Assembly (NCBI GenBank): GCA_965263165.1
Contig: OZ253584.1
Location: forward strand, 372,001-436,000
Direction of reading: 5' to 3'
DNA from: SAR202-VII-2 sp965263165
GTDB taxonomy: Bacteria; Chloroflexota; Dehalococcoidia; Lucifugimonadales; SAR202-VII-2
DNA: 64,000 nucleotides
Shown here: one piece after another, positions 18,401 through 26,023 of the stretch
Numbering within the stretch: position 1 is the first letter of the stretch
How the letters are laid out: the number at the start of each line of letters is the position of its first letter
Program-made: the position numbers and the translations under genes
Notes under the pieces: model-generated
The model's input: the letters and a program-made list of their open reading frames with translations, nothing else
Databases searched by the model: none
Told to the model about the DNA's origin: nothing

Positions 18401-18693
18401 ATCGCCGGGGAGTCCTGGCTCAGCGCCACCCCGCTGTCCGCCCACGTCTTCACATCCGCGAAGGTGAATCGGTGGGCCACGGCGGGCGAAGCCTTGAGAA
18501 ACTCAACCGCCGCTTCCCAAGAGCGGATGGACTGCCGGGCGATGTCGAGGCCGTACTGTCCCCATGTCGCCAGGTCGGCTTCCGACAGCCTCGGCGCCAG
18601 CGAATCATGGGCCCGGCGGAATTCCTCCGCCGCTCCCGCCGAGTACTTCTGCAACTCTGCCTCGGTCTTTATCCGCACGTCGTCAGCCGCCAT
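15433..18693 (-). CDS. NorD/CbbO-like VWA-domain protein, long form
   Basis: A 1086-residue cytoplasmic protein starting at the ATG at 18693 (GGGAGG ribosome binding site). The C-terminal 225 residues are a von Willebrand A domain with an intact MIDAS motif LLDMSAST and LFLISDGRPQDRGYS. The middle holds a strongly acidic segment (DTSDSEDDQDLSEEELD). The N-terminal half is an array of helical repeats, each with a pattern such as FLKASPAVAHRF. This arrangement matches NorD/CbbO, which work with a MoxR-type AAA+ ATPase to remodel or insert metal into a client enzyme. The cognate ATPase gene is two genes upstream. No Rubisco or nitric oxide reductase genes are near, so the client is unknown. It is longer than typical CbbO or NorD (about 640-780). 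Confidence 0.85.
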   Translation of the reverse strand: MAADDVRIKTEAELQKYSAGAAEEFRRAHDSLAPRLSEADLATWGQYGLDIARQSIRSWEAAVEFLKASPAVAHRFTFADVKTWADSGVALSQDSPAMAAAYFKATPGVLGFLSPRVIPQWADLGRRLFVGTWKSSALAAKFFESSPQLLQHLNPRDFYQFLSLINLVARKSYDLATECLIMAPQVLPQIEGHHQPFLSLSASLVERHWREIRGVFEAVGQALPQVDRLQRGRYIALTENLVRHGLVNAPGFLQETARAFAKVSPTQHGHILTLAGNLLSSSAEAVPDFLRNLPDVQARVTPEQLEAWFNEGLAVLRDNGEGGRAFFRLETSRAKQTLERLSSSVELEMIRDLIGLYCRALTGLDVEIHPAQELVDRSIGWVSEQRATTEGTNVFLPDRVDRYVDKGENFSWYKVMSTHQTAHLEFASFDFDYDRPSILFKDLRPLLALGITPTAGQLPGAGLERGVEAGSAEHVWLTGLQRYFDLFGDRWLSLDLFTVFEDQRVDTRVSLEYRGLKNNYANVQEDALRARPILELLPAREALVEFLARLSLQPGLRIPVPKSRVKEARALARISRRMLHPEALVEDTSEATLRAYSIIAQIPNEAVPEDEWEALDTSDSEDDQDLSEEELDKIVQEMLSQQKLSPEEGQSYLTEVEYRGDFKPELSQLLNQLREEQFKMNPGEEGASPQDMLEELLEQSVEVDLEEGDTPEKKETFATNIMKEAGVDLQQSDTGYGAMTHVDEDGGPLEATEPRTAVYPEWDFRANDFKPAWCMVREQILTESDSHFFNETLAAYGVVAAQIKREFEQISPEMMRKERRVVDGEDLDIDAVIEAVVDKRTGNTPSEKIYWRRNKVERDVAVAFLLDMSASTAEAIDESRRVSDDWDAPEDPVEYMVWLHNRRGNGVKRTYKRIIDLEKESIVLLINALEAIGDVYGIYGFSGYGRENVEFYVIKDLEERLTDRVKRRIDKVSPLHATRMGPAIRHTTSKLESVDARTKFLFLISDGRPQDRGYSREGVEKEYAVHDTRTALMEAKHVGVTPFCLTVDKQGHDYLKTMMQDMSYEILWDIRSLPARLPRLYRRLTV

Positions 18694-19300
18694 ACACACC
18701 TCCCGACACAGGAGCCGGATCCTCAAGTGCACTCAGAAATTGCCATAAAATGCGCGCCGTCGCCCCCCAAATGAGGTGCGGGCCATAGGCGAAATACCGT
18801 TCCCTGTCCAGTGCCCCCTCTCTGAGCCACGCTTCCTCGCGGAAGTTGGCGGGGTCTTCAATCACCGCCAAGGGAACCATTAGCACCTCGGCGATCTCGG
18901 CGGGGCTGGGCCGGAATGGATATGGCGACGGCAGCAAGCCAACGAAGGGTTGGATAATGAAGGGCGTGGTCCTGGGCATCTCCGGGTCAAGGGCGCCCAA
19001 CACCTCCACGTCACCGGGGGCAATCCCCATTTCCTCCTGGGCTTCCCTCAGGGCGGTGGCCACCAGGGACTCGTCACCGGGATCGAAGGCCCCGCCGACG
19101 AAGCACACCTCGCCGCGGTGGTAGGCCACCCGCTCCGTCCGCTTGGTCAGCAGCACCTGCGGATAGCCGTCGGGCCCGTCACTCAACAGCAGCAGCACCG
19201 CCGAGGGCCTGCGCCCATCGCCTCCCAGGCCCTCCAGGCTCGCTTCCTGCTTCAGCGAACGCCTCAGGCGCTCGATTCCCTCGCTTCCGGCTAATGTCAT
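18683..19300 (-). CDS. Nudix hydrolase, CoA diphosphatase-like
   Basis: About 205 residues from the ATG at 19300, chosen because GAGGCGG lies just upstream; in-frame ATGs at 19327 and 19330 are alternatives with poorer sites. The Nudix box reads ESLVATALREAQEEMGI and is preceded by FVGGAFDPGD, the arrangement typical of NudL/YeaB-type coenzyme A diphosphatases. Such enzymes split CoA or acyl-CoA into phosphopantetheine and 3',5'-ADP. The 3' end overlaps the start of the VWA gene by 11 bases, indicating translational coupling. It is wedged between the AAA+ ATPase and its VWA partner, and coaE lies upstream, so two CoA-related genes share this operon. Confidence 0.85.
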   Translation of the reverse strand: MTLAGSEGIERLRRSLKQEASLEGLGGDGRRPSAVLLLLSDGPDGYPQVLLTKRTERVAYHRGEVCFVGGAFDPGDESLVATALREAQEEMGIAPGDVEVLGALDPEMPRTTPFIIQPFVGLLPSPYPFRPSPAEIAEVLMVPLAVIEDPANFREEAWLREGALDRERYFAYGPHLIWGATARILWQFLSALEDPAPVSGGVYGG

Positions 19301-19360
19301 CAACCGCCTCGCTGTCGCCGGCTCCATCATAGTCCAAGGCGGTATCCACAAACAATGATG

Positions 19361-19390
19361 CTGCCCTTTCCCTCGTTCGGGAAAGGGCAG
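19361..19390. terminator. Hairpin between the AAA+ ATPase and Nudix genes
   Basis: CTGCCCTTTCCC (19361-19372) pairs perfectly with GGGAAAGGGCAG (19379-19390) around a 6-base loop. It lies in the gap after the ATPase stop on the minus strand. There is no T-run, so it may be a partial terminator or an mRNA-processing or stabilising element that sets different levels for the ATPase and the downstream Nudix/VWA genes. Its C/G-rich palindromic form also resembles the dispersed repeats noted elsewhere in the window. Confidence 0.55.
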
Positions 19391-19452
19391 TGAGCAAGCT
19401 CCGGCTAGGCCCTGTTGCAGGAACCCCCCGGCCCCGCGGCGCAACAAACGCC

Positions 19453-20343
19453 CTACTCGAACAGCGCGGAGATCACCTCATCAACCGTCTGCTGAAGCTG
19501 GTGGTCATCGGTGAGGGCCCAGGTGATGGCCACCTGGCACGCCCGCCGAGCCGGAATGTTCTGCTTGATCAACTTCGCGGCGTAGATCAGGAGCCTCGTG
19601 CTCACCCCTTCCTGAAGGCCATGCTCCGTCAGGTGACGCACCTTCTCCCCAAGCTTGGCCAGGAACCACGCCGTCTCTTCATCCACCCCGCTTTCGTGCT
19701 CGATGATCTTGGCTTCTTCTTCTTTCCTGGGGTTCGTGAACTCCACGGCGATGAAGCGCTGGCGGGTGCTCTGCTTCAGGTCCTTCAGGGCGCTCTGGTA
19801 GCCGGGGTTGTAGGAGATGGCCATGAGGAAGTTCTCGTGCGCCTCCATAATCACGCCCAACTTCTCCACCGGCAGCACCCGGCGATGGTCGGTCAGAGGG
19901 TGGATCAGGACCGTTGTATCCTTCCGCGCCTCGACAATCTCGTCCAGGTAGCAGATGGCCCCATACTTAACCGCCCTCGTCAGTGGGCCGTCGATCCAGC
20001 GGGTCTCGTCGCCCTCCAGAAGGTATCGGCCGACAAGGTCGCTGGCGGTCAGGTCCTCATGGCAGGCGATCGTCACCAGAGGAATGTTGCCGTTTTCCTT
20101 CTCCTTCTCCTTCTTGCCGCCCTTGATCACCGTCAGCGGCCGGCTGAGGCGATACGCCATGTATTCCACAAACCGGGTCTTACCGACCCCAGTGGGGCCC
20201 TTCATCAGGACCGGGAGCTTTTCCCGGTAGGCCGCCTCGAACAACTCCACTTCGTCGGAAAGCGGAATGTAGAATGGCTCCTCCCGGATCGTGTACTCCT
20301 CCACCCTGAACTGCTTGAACCCCGACTCTTGTTTGGTTGTCAT
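19453..20343 (-). CDS. MoxR-type AAA+ ATPase, CbbQ/NirQ/NorQ family
   Basis: A 296-residue AAA+ ATPase. Walker A is GPTGVGKT (residues 49-56), Walker B is CYLDE (131-135), and the sensor-1 region is AISYNPGYQ. The C-terminal part matches CbbQ_C. The N-terminal phrase EPFYIP before the ATPase domain is typical of CbbQ/NorQ. These ATPases form hexamers that act with a VWA partner (CbbO/NorD) to activate metalloenzymes. A Lys/Glu-rich insertion (KGGKKEKEKENGN, residues 74-86) follows the second strand and is unusual. An AAGGGGAG ribosome binding site precedes the ATG. The VWA partner lies downstream after the Nudix gene. Confidence 0.9.
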   Translation of the reverse strand: MTTKQESGFKQFRVEEYTIREEPFYIPLSDEVELFEAAYREKLPVLMKGPTGVGKTRFVEYMAYRLSRPLTVIKGGKKEKEKENGNIPLVTIACHEDLTASDLVGRYLLEGDETRWIDGPLTRAVKYGAICYLDEIVEARKDTTVLIHPLTDHRRVLPVEKLGVIMEAHENFLMAISYNPGYQSALKDLKQSTRQRFIAVEFTNPRKEEEAKIIEHESGVDEETAWFLAKLGEKVRHLTEHGLQEGVSTRLLIYAAKLIKQNIPARRACQVAITWALTDDHQLQQTVDEVISALFE

Positions 20344-20382
20344 ACTCCCCTTTACTCCTGCTGTCCCCTATTAGGACGGTCC

Positions 20383-20985
20383 CTATCGCCGTTGTTCAAC
20401 CCTCTGCCGCCACACCTCGGCGACTCTTTGCCGTAGCTCTTCAACACCCTCGTTGTTGTCTATCACCACGGAGGCGCGCTCTATTCGCTCGGCCTGCGTC
20501 ATCTGGGAGCGTATCCGCGTTCGCACCTCGTCTTCCGTCAATCGCCCCTGCCCGGCCACCCGTTTCGCTGCTGCGTCCTCCGAGGCGACCGCTACCCAGA
20601 CCTCATCGACGTAGGCGTCCCAACCCGCTTCCAAAAGTAGAGCCGCATCCACCACCACCGCCGGGGGCCCGCTCCCGCGCAAGCTCTCTATCGCATCCCG
20701 AATCCCCGCGCCGATGATGGGATGGACGATCCCGTTCAGCACCTCGAGGCGCTGCCTGTCCGCGAACACGATGCCGCCCAGCCTCTGCCGGTCGATCTCA
20801 CCGGAGCCGGTCAGCACATCCGGCCCGAAGGCCCCGACCACCTGCTCCCAACCCTCCGTCTGAGGTTCATACGCCTCGTGGCCGAGCTTGTCAGCGCTCA
20901 CAACGACGGTGCCCCGCTCAGCCAGAAGCCTCGCCACCTCGCTCTTTCCGGCCCCTGTTCCGCCCGTCAGCCCGATCACCAGCAT
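20383..20985 (-). CDS. coaE: Dephospho-CoA kinase
   Basis: A 200-residue P-loop kinase that phosphorylates dephospho-CoA at the ribose 3' position, the last step of CoA synthesis. The start at 20985 gives MLVIGLTGGTGAGKS with the P-loop at residues 8-15. SADKLGHEAY follows as the substrate-binding DxxxH segment, and HPIIGAGIRD (near residue 106) is another conserved block. An in-frame extension to 21051 lacks family similarity. It heads the minus-strand group coaE, AAA+ ATPase, Nudix, VWA, with 39 bases between its stop and the ATPase start. The C-terminal helix is normal. Confidence 0.93.
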   Translation of the reverse strand: MLVIGLTGGTGAGKSEVARLLAERGTVVVSADKLGHEAYEPQTEGWEQVVGAFGPDVLTGSGEIDRQRLGGIVFADRQRLEVLNGIVHPIIGAGIRDAIESLRGSGPPAVVVDAALLLEAGWDAYVDEVWVAVASEDAAAKRVAGQGRLTEDEVRTRIRSQMTQAERIERASVVIDNNEGVEELRQRVAEVWRQRVEQRR

Positions 20986-21161
20986 AGCCAGGGCCTCAAA
21001 GTTTTTCGAATTGTAACAACCGCCCCTGAGAGGGTCAACCAGACCACTCATCCCGCCACCGTGCCAAACCGTAGCGGAAGTAGTATACTAGCCGCGAGCC
21101 TCCGTAACGGAAATCGGTAGGCGCCCAAAGTTGAAGCGTCACCACAGACATAACCAGACGG

Positions 21162-21190
21162 TTGACAGCGAGCCGCATTTCCTGTAAAAG
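21162..21190 (+). promoter_or_regulatory. Possible promoter for the secreted-protein gene
   Basis: A perfect TTGACA (21162-21167) is followed after 17 bases by TAAAAG (21185-21190), a mediocre -10 box; TGTAAA at a 15-base spacing is the alternative. It would give a leader of about 180 bases before the TTG start at 21372. I recognised no known riboswitch in that leader. Confidence 0.3.
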
Positions 21191-21371
21191 ATGTGGAGAC
21201 TACGGGGCAATAGCTGCCTCCAGCCCGCGTTGCCCGCGACTCTCAGGCGGGCATCGCTGGGGCATTGTTGCCCTTGGTCTTTCATGACCTCCCGTACCTC
21301 TCGCCCTGAGTACGGACAGGAACACATAACACAACTTGTTATGGGGCGCCACCATCGCTAGGAGGTCCAAA

Positions 21372-22475
21372 TTGAAGAAGCGAGTCGCCAGACTTACCAC
21401 GGTTCTCGGCCTGCTCTTGCTTATCCTTGCCCCAGTGGCAATAGTCCAAGCACAGGATGCTCAGGATCCTGTCGTAGGTTCCGCGGTCATCTCCGACGAC
21501 GGCGGTGCCAACAACTCCGTCATGCTGACGATGGCCGGCATTACCCAGCCTCCCGAAGGCTCCCGTTACTCCCTCCTCTTCCTCAGCGACGACGGCGCCA
21601 GTAGAGAAAGCCTCGGTGATGTCTCGGTCAGCGAGGACGGCCTTGTCAGCCAATCCGTCACCGGCAATATCGACCTGATCGCCTCCTCCAGCAACCTTTT
21701 GATTCTCTTCGGCCCTCCAGACCTCCGTAACTACGAAGCATCCATACCCGCGGGCGCAATCGCCCACATCCGCCACCTCCTCTCCGCTGGCGGCGGCGAC
21801 GACACCCTCCAGGTGGGCTACCTCAACGGCGCAGCCGACCAGGCCGCGGCCGCTATGCTCCACGCCAATCTGGCCCTCGCCGCTGCCAACAGCGGCGACC
21901 TGGATGGCGCCAAGACCCACGCCGAGCACGTCACCAACATCATCGACGGCGCCAGCGAGGACCTCAACGGTGACGGCGAAGGCCAAAACCCCGCCGAAGG
22001 CGCTGGTCTGGTTGCCTACGCCACTCAGACCGGTGTTCACGCCGGCCTCGCCGCCGAGGCGGCGCCCGACTCCACGCCAATCACTGAGAACGCCGCTCTC
22101 GTCCAGACGGCCGCCGCTAACGTCGCCGACTGGGCCGAGACCGCTAAGACCAACGCCAACCAGGTCCAGTGGCAGACCGATTTCGATATCGCCATCCTCT
22201 ACATCCGGAAATCCGCAGAGGCCCTCAACTACGGCCTCAACGGGCGCGACGCCAACCGTAACGGCGTCATCGACGCCCTCCCCGGCGAGGCAGGCCTCGC
22301 CCAGGGCCGCCTCTACGCCCAAGGGATGGCCACCTACGAAATCACACGCGCCCAGTTGGGCAAACTCCCCAACGTCGGCGACACCACAGTGCCGGTGCTC
22401 CCCTGGGCCGCCGCTGGTGCCGGAGCAACGCTGCTCCTCCTCGGCCTCGGCCTGCGGAGGCGCTGGACTTCCTAG
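21372..22475 (+). CDS. Secreted, C-terminally anchored protein of unknown function
   Basis: 367 residues from a TTG start, chosen because AGGAGG lies seven bases upstream and the protein then begins with a clean signal peptide (KKR, hydrophobic core, cleavage after VQA at residue 27). The first 110 mature residues look like a beta-rich domain. A helical Ala/His-rich domain follows (MLHANLALAAANSGDLDGAKTHAEHV). Two Asp/Asn/Gly loops, DLNGDGEGQNP and DANRNGVIDALPGE, resemble calcium-binding EF-hand or dockerin loops. The C-terminus has a membrane segment (LPWAAAGAGATLLLLGLGL) followed by RRRW, so the protein is probably tethered outside the cell. I do not recognise the family. A strong terminator follows. 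Confidence 0.8.
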   Translation: MKKRVARLTTVLGLLLLILAPVAIVQAQDAQDPVVGSAVISDDGGANNSVMLTMAGITQPPEGSRYSLLFLSDDGASRESLGDVSVSEDGLVSQSVTGNIDLIASSSNLLILFGPPDLRNYEASIPAGAIAHIRHLLSAGGGDDTLQVGYLNGAADQAAAAMLHANLALAAANSGDLDGAKTHAEHVTNIIDGASEDLNGDGEGQNPAEGAGLVAYATQTGVHAGLAAEAAPDSTPITENAALVQTAAANVADWAETAKTNANQVQWQTDFDIAILYIRKSAEALNYGLNGRDANRNGVIDALPGEAGLAQGRLYAQGMATYEITRAQLGKLPNVGDTTVPVLPWAAAGAGATLLLLGLGLRRRWTS

Positions 22476-22495
22476 CCTGACGCGATACGCCAATG

Positions 22496-22537
22496 GAAAT
22501 GCCCCCCCGTCTGTGTCTTCACAGACGGGGGCATTTC
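22496..22537 (+). terminator. Intrinsic terminator after the secreted-protein gene
   Basis: An 18-20 bp stem (22496-22515 with 22520-22537, one extra C on the 5' side) closes a TCTT tetraloop. The 3' arm ends in GGGGGCATTTC and is followed by TCATTTC. It begins 21 bases after the stop codon. Confidence 0.85.
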
Positions 22538-22881
22538 TCATTTCAGGTCGGCCAGCGGGCCCCTGTGGTCTCCCCCAAAATCCCCTCTAGAGCCCTTTGC
22601 ATAACCTGCGCTACGCGCAAGTGGCTCCATTTCTACCGGCGATGCCTCGCATCAACCTGGCGCTGTGCGACGATATTCCTTCCCCATTTGAGGGAGGCCG
22701 GTTAGGACAGGGGGTGCATCGGGTCGCGCAGGAAACTCGGCGCAGGAGTTCGCAAGGGTCTCCTCCAAGGCCAAGCCTCCGTCCTCAGGCTCGCCACCAG
22801 CGCCAACTCCTCAAGGACACGGCGACCGGAGGAGTCAGCAGTCAACGCGCCCAACGACGAACCGCCCGAGGCCGGCGCCGG
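22538..22881. other. Intergenic region with repeat-like sequences
   Basis: I see no gene in these 344 bases. At 22591-22606 the sequence AGCCCTTTGCATAACC resembles the outer end of the IS5-type elements in this window (GGAGACCTTTGCGTAACT). At 22678-22707 there is a degenerate C-run/G-run palindrome ending in GGTTAGGA, similar to the sites into which those elements have inserted. Confidence 0.5.
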
Positions 22882-23889
22882 CTACCAGTGCGGCTGCCAA
22901 TCCCGGGCCATGCTCAACGTCAGCCGGTCTTGCCTCTCGCCATTCGGGTCCATCACAAACACGTCGTCGCTGCCGTTCACGTCGGACACGAAGACCAAAC
23001 GGTTATCCCTCGACCAGACCAGGCTTCTCTCCTCCGCGTGGTTGAAGGAGAGACGCTGGAGGTCTGCCCCTTCGGGGGTCATCACGTAGACCTCGGGGTT
23101 GTCGTCCCGTTCGGAAATGAAGGCCACCCACTTCCCGTCCGGCGACCAGGTCGGAGAGTGGTCGGAGGCGGGATTGTCGGTCAGCCTCACCGGCTCTCCA
23201 TCCGGTACGCCGTTCCTCAGATCCAAGCGGTACACCTCGAGGTTTCCATCCCGCAGCGATTGAAAAACGACTGCCTCACCCCTAGGGCCCCACGCCGGCG
23301 CCGAGTCGAGTCCCGATGTCAGCTTGACCTCGTTGACGCCGGTTGGATTGCGGATATAGAGCCCTTGCGGAGCGTCCCCGTCCTCGAACGCAGCGAAGAT
23401 GATCATCTGGCCATCCCCAGACCAGCCATGATCCGCTTCGCTGGGGAAACCGGACGTCAGCCGCCGCGCCTGAAGCGTCCCCAAGTCCATGACCTCCACG
23501 TGCTGGCTGGACTCAGGGGACTTCACCAAGTACGCAAGCGCCTTGCCGTCGGGAGACCACCGCAACCGTGTCTCTTCCTCAGGCGTGTTGGTGATCTGGG
23601 TCGCCTCCGTGGCGTCAATGTCCTGCAAAAAGATGTCAACAGCACCGTCCCTGTCCACGAGGAAGGCCACCTTCTGTCTGTCGGGCGACCAACGCGGAGA
23701 GTGGGCCGTTAGGCCAAGGCCGGTGAGAAATTTGACCTTTCCAGGAGCGGACGAGGAGAGGTAAATGCCGGAGGTCCCGTTGCGGTCGGAGGTGAAAACG
23801 ACAGTCTGGGCGTTGGAGGAGCACCCGGCAACCACCAGAAGCCCGAACAACGCTGCCATCAACGACGCCAATAGCTTGTCGCCAGCCAT
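22882..23889 (-). CDS. TolB-like WD40/PD40 repeat lipoprotein
   Basis: 335 residues from the ATG at 23889 (GGGAGGG upstream); a longer open frame upstream lacks any signal-peptide features. The protein starts with a lipoprotein signal ending LLVVAGC (lipidated Cys at residue 23). It then carries about six PD40 beta-propeller blades with the repeating pattern SPRWSPDRQKVAF, RWSPDGKALAY, PTWSPDGKWVAF and interspersed ITNTP/RLTDN linkers. It should be an extracytoplasmic beta-propeller that binds proteins or glycans. The TolB resemblance concerns the fold; no Tol-Pal genes are nearby. It lies alone on the minus strand upstream of a convergent gap. Confidence 0.85.
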   Translation of the reverse strand: MAGDKLLASLMAALFGLLVVAGCSSNAQTVVFTSDRNGTSGIYLSSSAPGKVKFLTGLGLTAHSPRWSPDRQKVAFLVDRDGAVDIFLQDIDATEATQITNTPEEETRLRWSPDGKALAYLVKSPESSQHVEVMDLGTLQARRLTSGFPSEADHGWSGDGQMIIFAAFEDGDAPQGLYIRNPTGVNEVKLTSGLDSAPAWGPRGEAVVFQSLRDGNLEVYRLDLRNGVPDGEPVRLTDNPASDHSPTWSPDGKWVAFISERDDNPEVYVMTPEGADLQRLSFNHAEERSLVWSRDNRLVFVSDVNGSDDVFVMDPNGERQDRLTLSMARDWQPHW

Positions 23890-24097
23890 AGGTCCCTCCC
23901 ATGGCTCATGCGGTCGAGCCCCCCAGCCTTGGCGAATTATATGTCCGCAGGCTCTGATTTTGCAAAGAAATCCGTTGGAGCAGGGCCCCGGCGCGTCGCT
24001 TGCAACCCAGCGCCCTCGCCATTCACAGTTCACACGCCCGATGGACTTGGAGCGGCGCCGACCCGCCTGCCCGCTCCAGTCAGCAATTGCCGGCCCA

Positions 24098-24568
24098 TTA
24101 GGTGAGCACCCTGGCGAATAACTGGAGCACCAGGTTGACGCCTATTCCAGCCGCCACGTCGTCTGCCACGATGCCCAAGCCCCCCGGCAAACGCTCCAGC
24201 CGCCTGACGAAAAAGGGCTTCGTGATATCGAAGAGGCGAAACAGCAGGAACGCCCCCACAAGAAATGCCCATTCCTTGGGAATCCACAGCAGCGCCGCCC
24301 ACATACCGATGAATTCATCGCAGACTACGAACTTCGGATCGTGAGACGTCGGCGTCATCGACCGGTGAGCGGCCCACACCGCCACAAGGAAGCCCCCAAA
24401 CACCATGGCGATGAACGCCGGCGAGCCTCCGTCAATGGGCAGCACAGCGTATAAAAGGATCGCGCCAAGACTGGCGAAGGTGGCGGGCGCTACCGGGAAT
24501 AGGCCCGTTCCCCCGCCGGTGGCCACCAGCCATCGCAGGATGTCAACGGTGCGGGAGGCCGCTGTCAT
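24098..24568 (-). CDS. pgpA: Phosphatidylglycerophosphatase A
   Basis: A 156-residue integral membrane phosphatase that removes the phosphate from phosphatidylglycerophosphate to give phosphatidylglycerol. Conserved PgpA blocks are GGTGLFPVAPATFASLGA (about residues 18-35), DPKFVVCDEFIGMW (77-90), FRLFDITKPF, and GIVADDVAAGI near the C-terminus. The acidic residues in the second and fourth blocks are the proposed metal ligands. Several hydrophobic segments span the rest. Length matches the family. It is the upstream neighbour of the TolB-like lipoprotein on the same strand, with 208 bases between them. The ribosome binding site is not obvious. Confidence 0.92.
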   Translation of the reverse strand: MTAASRTVDILRWLVATGGGTGLFPVAPATFASLGAILLYAVLPIDGGSPAFIAMVFGGFLVAVWAAHRSMTPTSHDPKFVVCDEFIGMWAALLWIPKEWAFLVGAFLLFRLFDITKPFFVRRLERLPGGLGIVADDVAAGIGVNLVLQLFARVLT

Positions 24569-24725
24569 CGCAGGAGTTCGTCAGGGGAGTGCATTGGCAA
24601 ATAGCATACCACGGGGCAACCGCCGCCTTCCGCCTTCCGAGGGACTGAATCCCGTGCTACCATGGCGCTGACCTTCATATCGAACCCCACAATGCGCCCG
24701 CTCCGGCCTCCGCGGGGCAAATAGC

Positions 24726-25916
24726 GTGACCTCCATGAACACCATCCGCATCGGCATCGTCGGGCTCGGCGGGGCGGCGCGCCAGATGGCCCCCGCCTTT
24801 GTGAAGCACGGGGGCTTCATCATCACAGCAGGCGCCGACGTCGATGCCAACGCCCTGGCCGCCTACGAAAGGGACTTTGGCGCTGCCGTCTCCCGCGATG
24901 CCGAGGAGGTCTGCGCCAACCCCAACGTAGATGCCGTCTACATCGCCACGCCCAACCACCTGCACACGCCCCATACCCTCATGGCCCTGCGCCACGGGAA
25001 GCATGTCGTGCTGGAAAAACCCATGGCCCTCTGCATGGACGACGCCCTTGCCATGTGCCGCGCCGCCGACGACAAAGCCCTCCAGTTCATCATCAACGAG
25101 CCCTACAGCTTCACCCCAGCGCTGCGCGCCATCCGGGACATCGTCCTCAGCGGCGACTACGGCCAGCTTCGCATGGCGCATAGCTGGATCTATAACGACT
25201 GGCTGTACCGTCCCCGCAACCCGGAAGAGCTGAATCCGGAGTTGGGCGGGGGCGTGCTCTACCGGCAGGGGCCTCACCAATTCGACCTCCTCCGCATGAT
25301 CGGCGGCGGCATGGTGCGAACCGTCCGCGGCGCCGCAGGGATCTGGGACCCCAGCCGGCCAGTGCCCGGAAGCTATTCGGTCTTCATGGATTTTGAGGAC
25401 GGCACCGTGGCCACCGCCGTCTACAACGGCTACGACCGCCTCCACACGGTCGACTTCACCCTGCGCGGCGGCGAGGAAAACCCCGCCGTGGGGCGCCGGG
25501 ATTACGCCAGGTCCCGCAGGGCGCTCCTGAAGGCGCGCAGCCCCGAAGAGGAAGAAGCGGCCAAAAGGGCCCGCAGGTACGGCAGCGGATGGTCGGAGCC
25601 GCCGGGAGGCGGCAACTTGGAGTGGCATTTCACCGGCCTCACCGTCGCCAGTTGCGACGGCTGTGACCTGCTCCTAAGTCCCGAAGGCCTTTTCCTCATG
25701 ACCAACGAGGAGTCCCGGCAACTGCCGCTGCCGCCGGGTGTCACCGGGCGGGATTCCATAGCCTCCCAACTCTACGACGCCGTGGTCCACGACAGGGCCC
25801 CGGGTTCGACCGGCTGTTGGGGAGCGGCGACGCTAGAAGTGTCGCTGGCGGCCATCCAATCGACGGAGGACCGCCAGGAAATCGCCCTCGCCCACCAGAG
25901 GCCGCCCTATCAGTAG
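24726..25916 (+). CDS. Gfo/Idh/MocA oxidoreductase, phthalate dihydrodiol dehydrogenase-like
   Basis: A 396-residue NAD(P)-dependent dehydrogenase (GTG at 24726; the ATG at 24735 is an alternative). The Rossmann loop is GIVGLGGAAR and the conserved EKPMALCMDDAL carries the family EKP motif. The block YNDWLYRPRNPEEL, then GGGVLYRQGPHQFDLLRM and WDPSRPVPGSYS, recalls Pht4/OphB, which rearomatise cis-4,5-dihydrodiol phthalate. That subfamily assignment is from memory of the family. The C-terminal half holds a Lys/Arg/Glu-rich loop (KARSPEEEEAAKRARR). A bicupin and TctAB genes follow on the same strand, consistent with aromatic acid catabolism. Confidence 0.82.
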   Translation: MTSMNTIRIGIVGLGGAARQMAPAFVKHGGFIITAGADVDANALAAYERDFGAAVSRDAEEVCANPNVDAVYIATPNHLHTPHTLMALRHGKHVVLEKPMALCMDDALAMCRAADDKALQFIINEPYSFTPALRAIRDIVLSGDYGQLRMAHSWIYNDWLYRPRNPEELNPELGGGVLYRQGPHQFDLLRMIGGGMVRTVRGAAGIWDPSRPVPGSYSVFMDFEDGTVATAVYNGYDRLHTVDFTLRGGEENPAVGRRDYARSRRALLKARSPEEEEAAKRARRYGSGWSEPPGGGNLEWHFTGLTVASCDGCDLLLSPEGLFLMTNEESRQLPLPPGVTGRDSIASQLYDAVVHDRAPGSTGCWGAATLEVSLAAIQSTEDRQEIALAHQRPPYQ

Positions 25917-25928
25917 ACGCGCCCGCTC

Positions 25929-25956
25929 TTGACACGTTGGGCGCCGCCACTATACT
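25929..25956 (+). promoter_or_regulatory. Sigma-70-type promoter for the first bicupin gene
   Basis: TTGACA (25929-25934) and TATACT (25951-25956) are separated by 16 bases. The pair lies just after the stop of the dehydrogenase gene and 67 bases before the bicupin start. The bicupin and TctAB genes can therefore be transcribed independently of the upstream gene. Confidence 0.6.
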
Positions 25957-26023
25957 TACCCGAAATCTGGACGACACTGCCCAACCGAGGCAGAGCGCTC
26001 TGCGGCGCGACAGGGGGAGAACC

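Noticed and set aside
21180..21371. A riboswitch in the leader of the secreted-protein gene
   Set aside because: The leader is long and partly self-complementary, but I could match it to no known riboswitch consensus.
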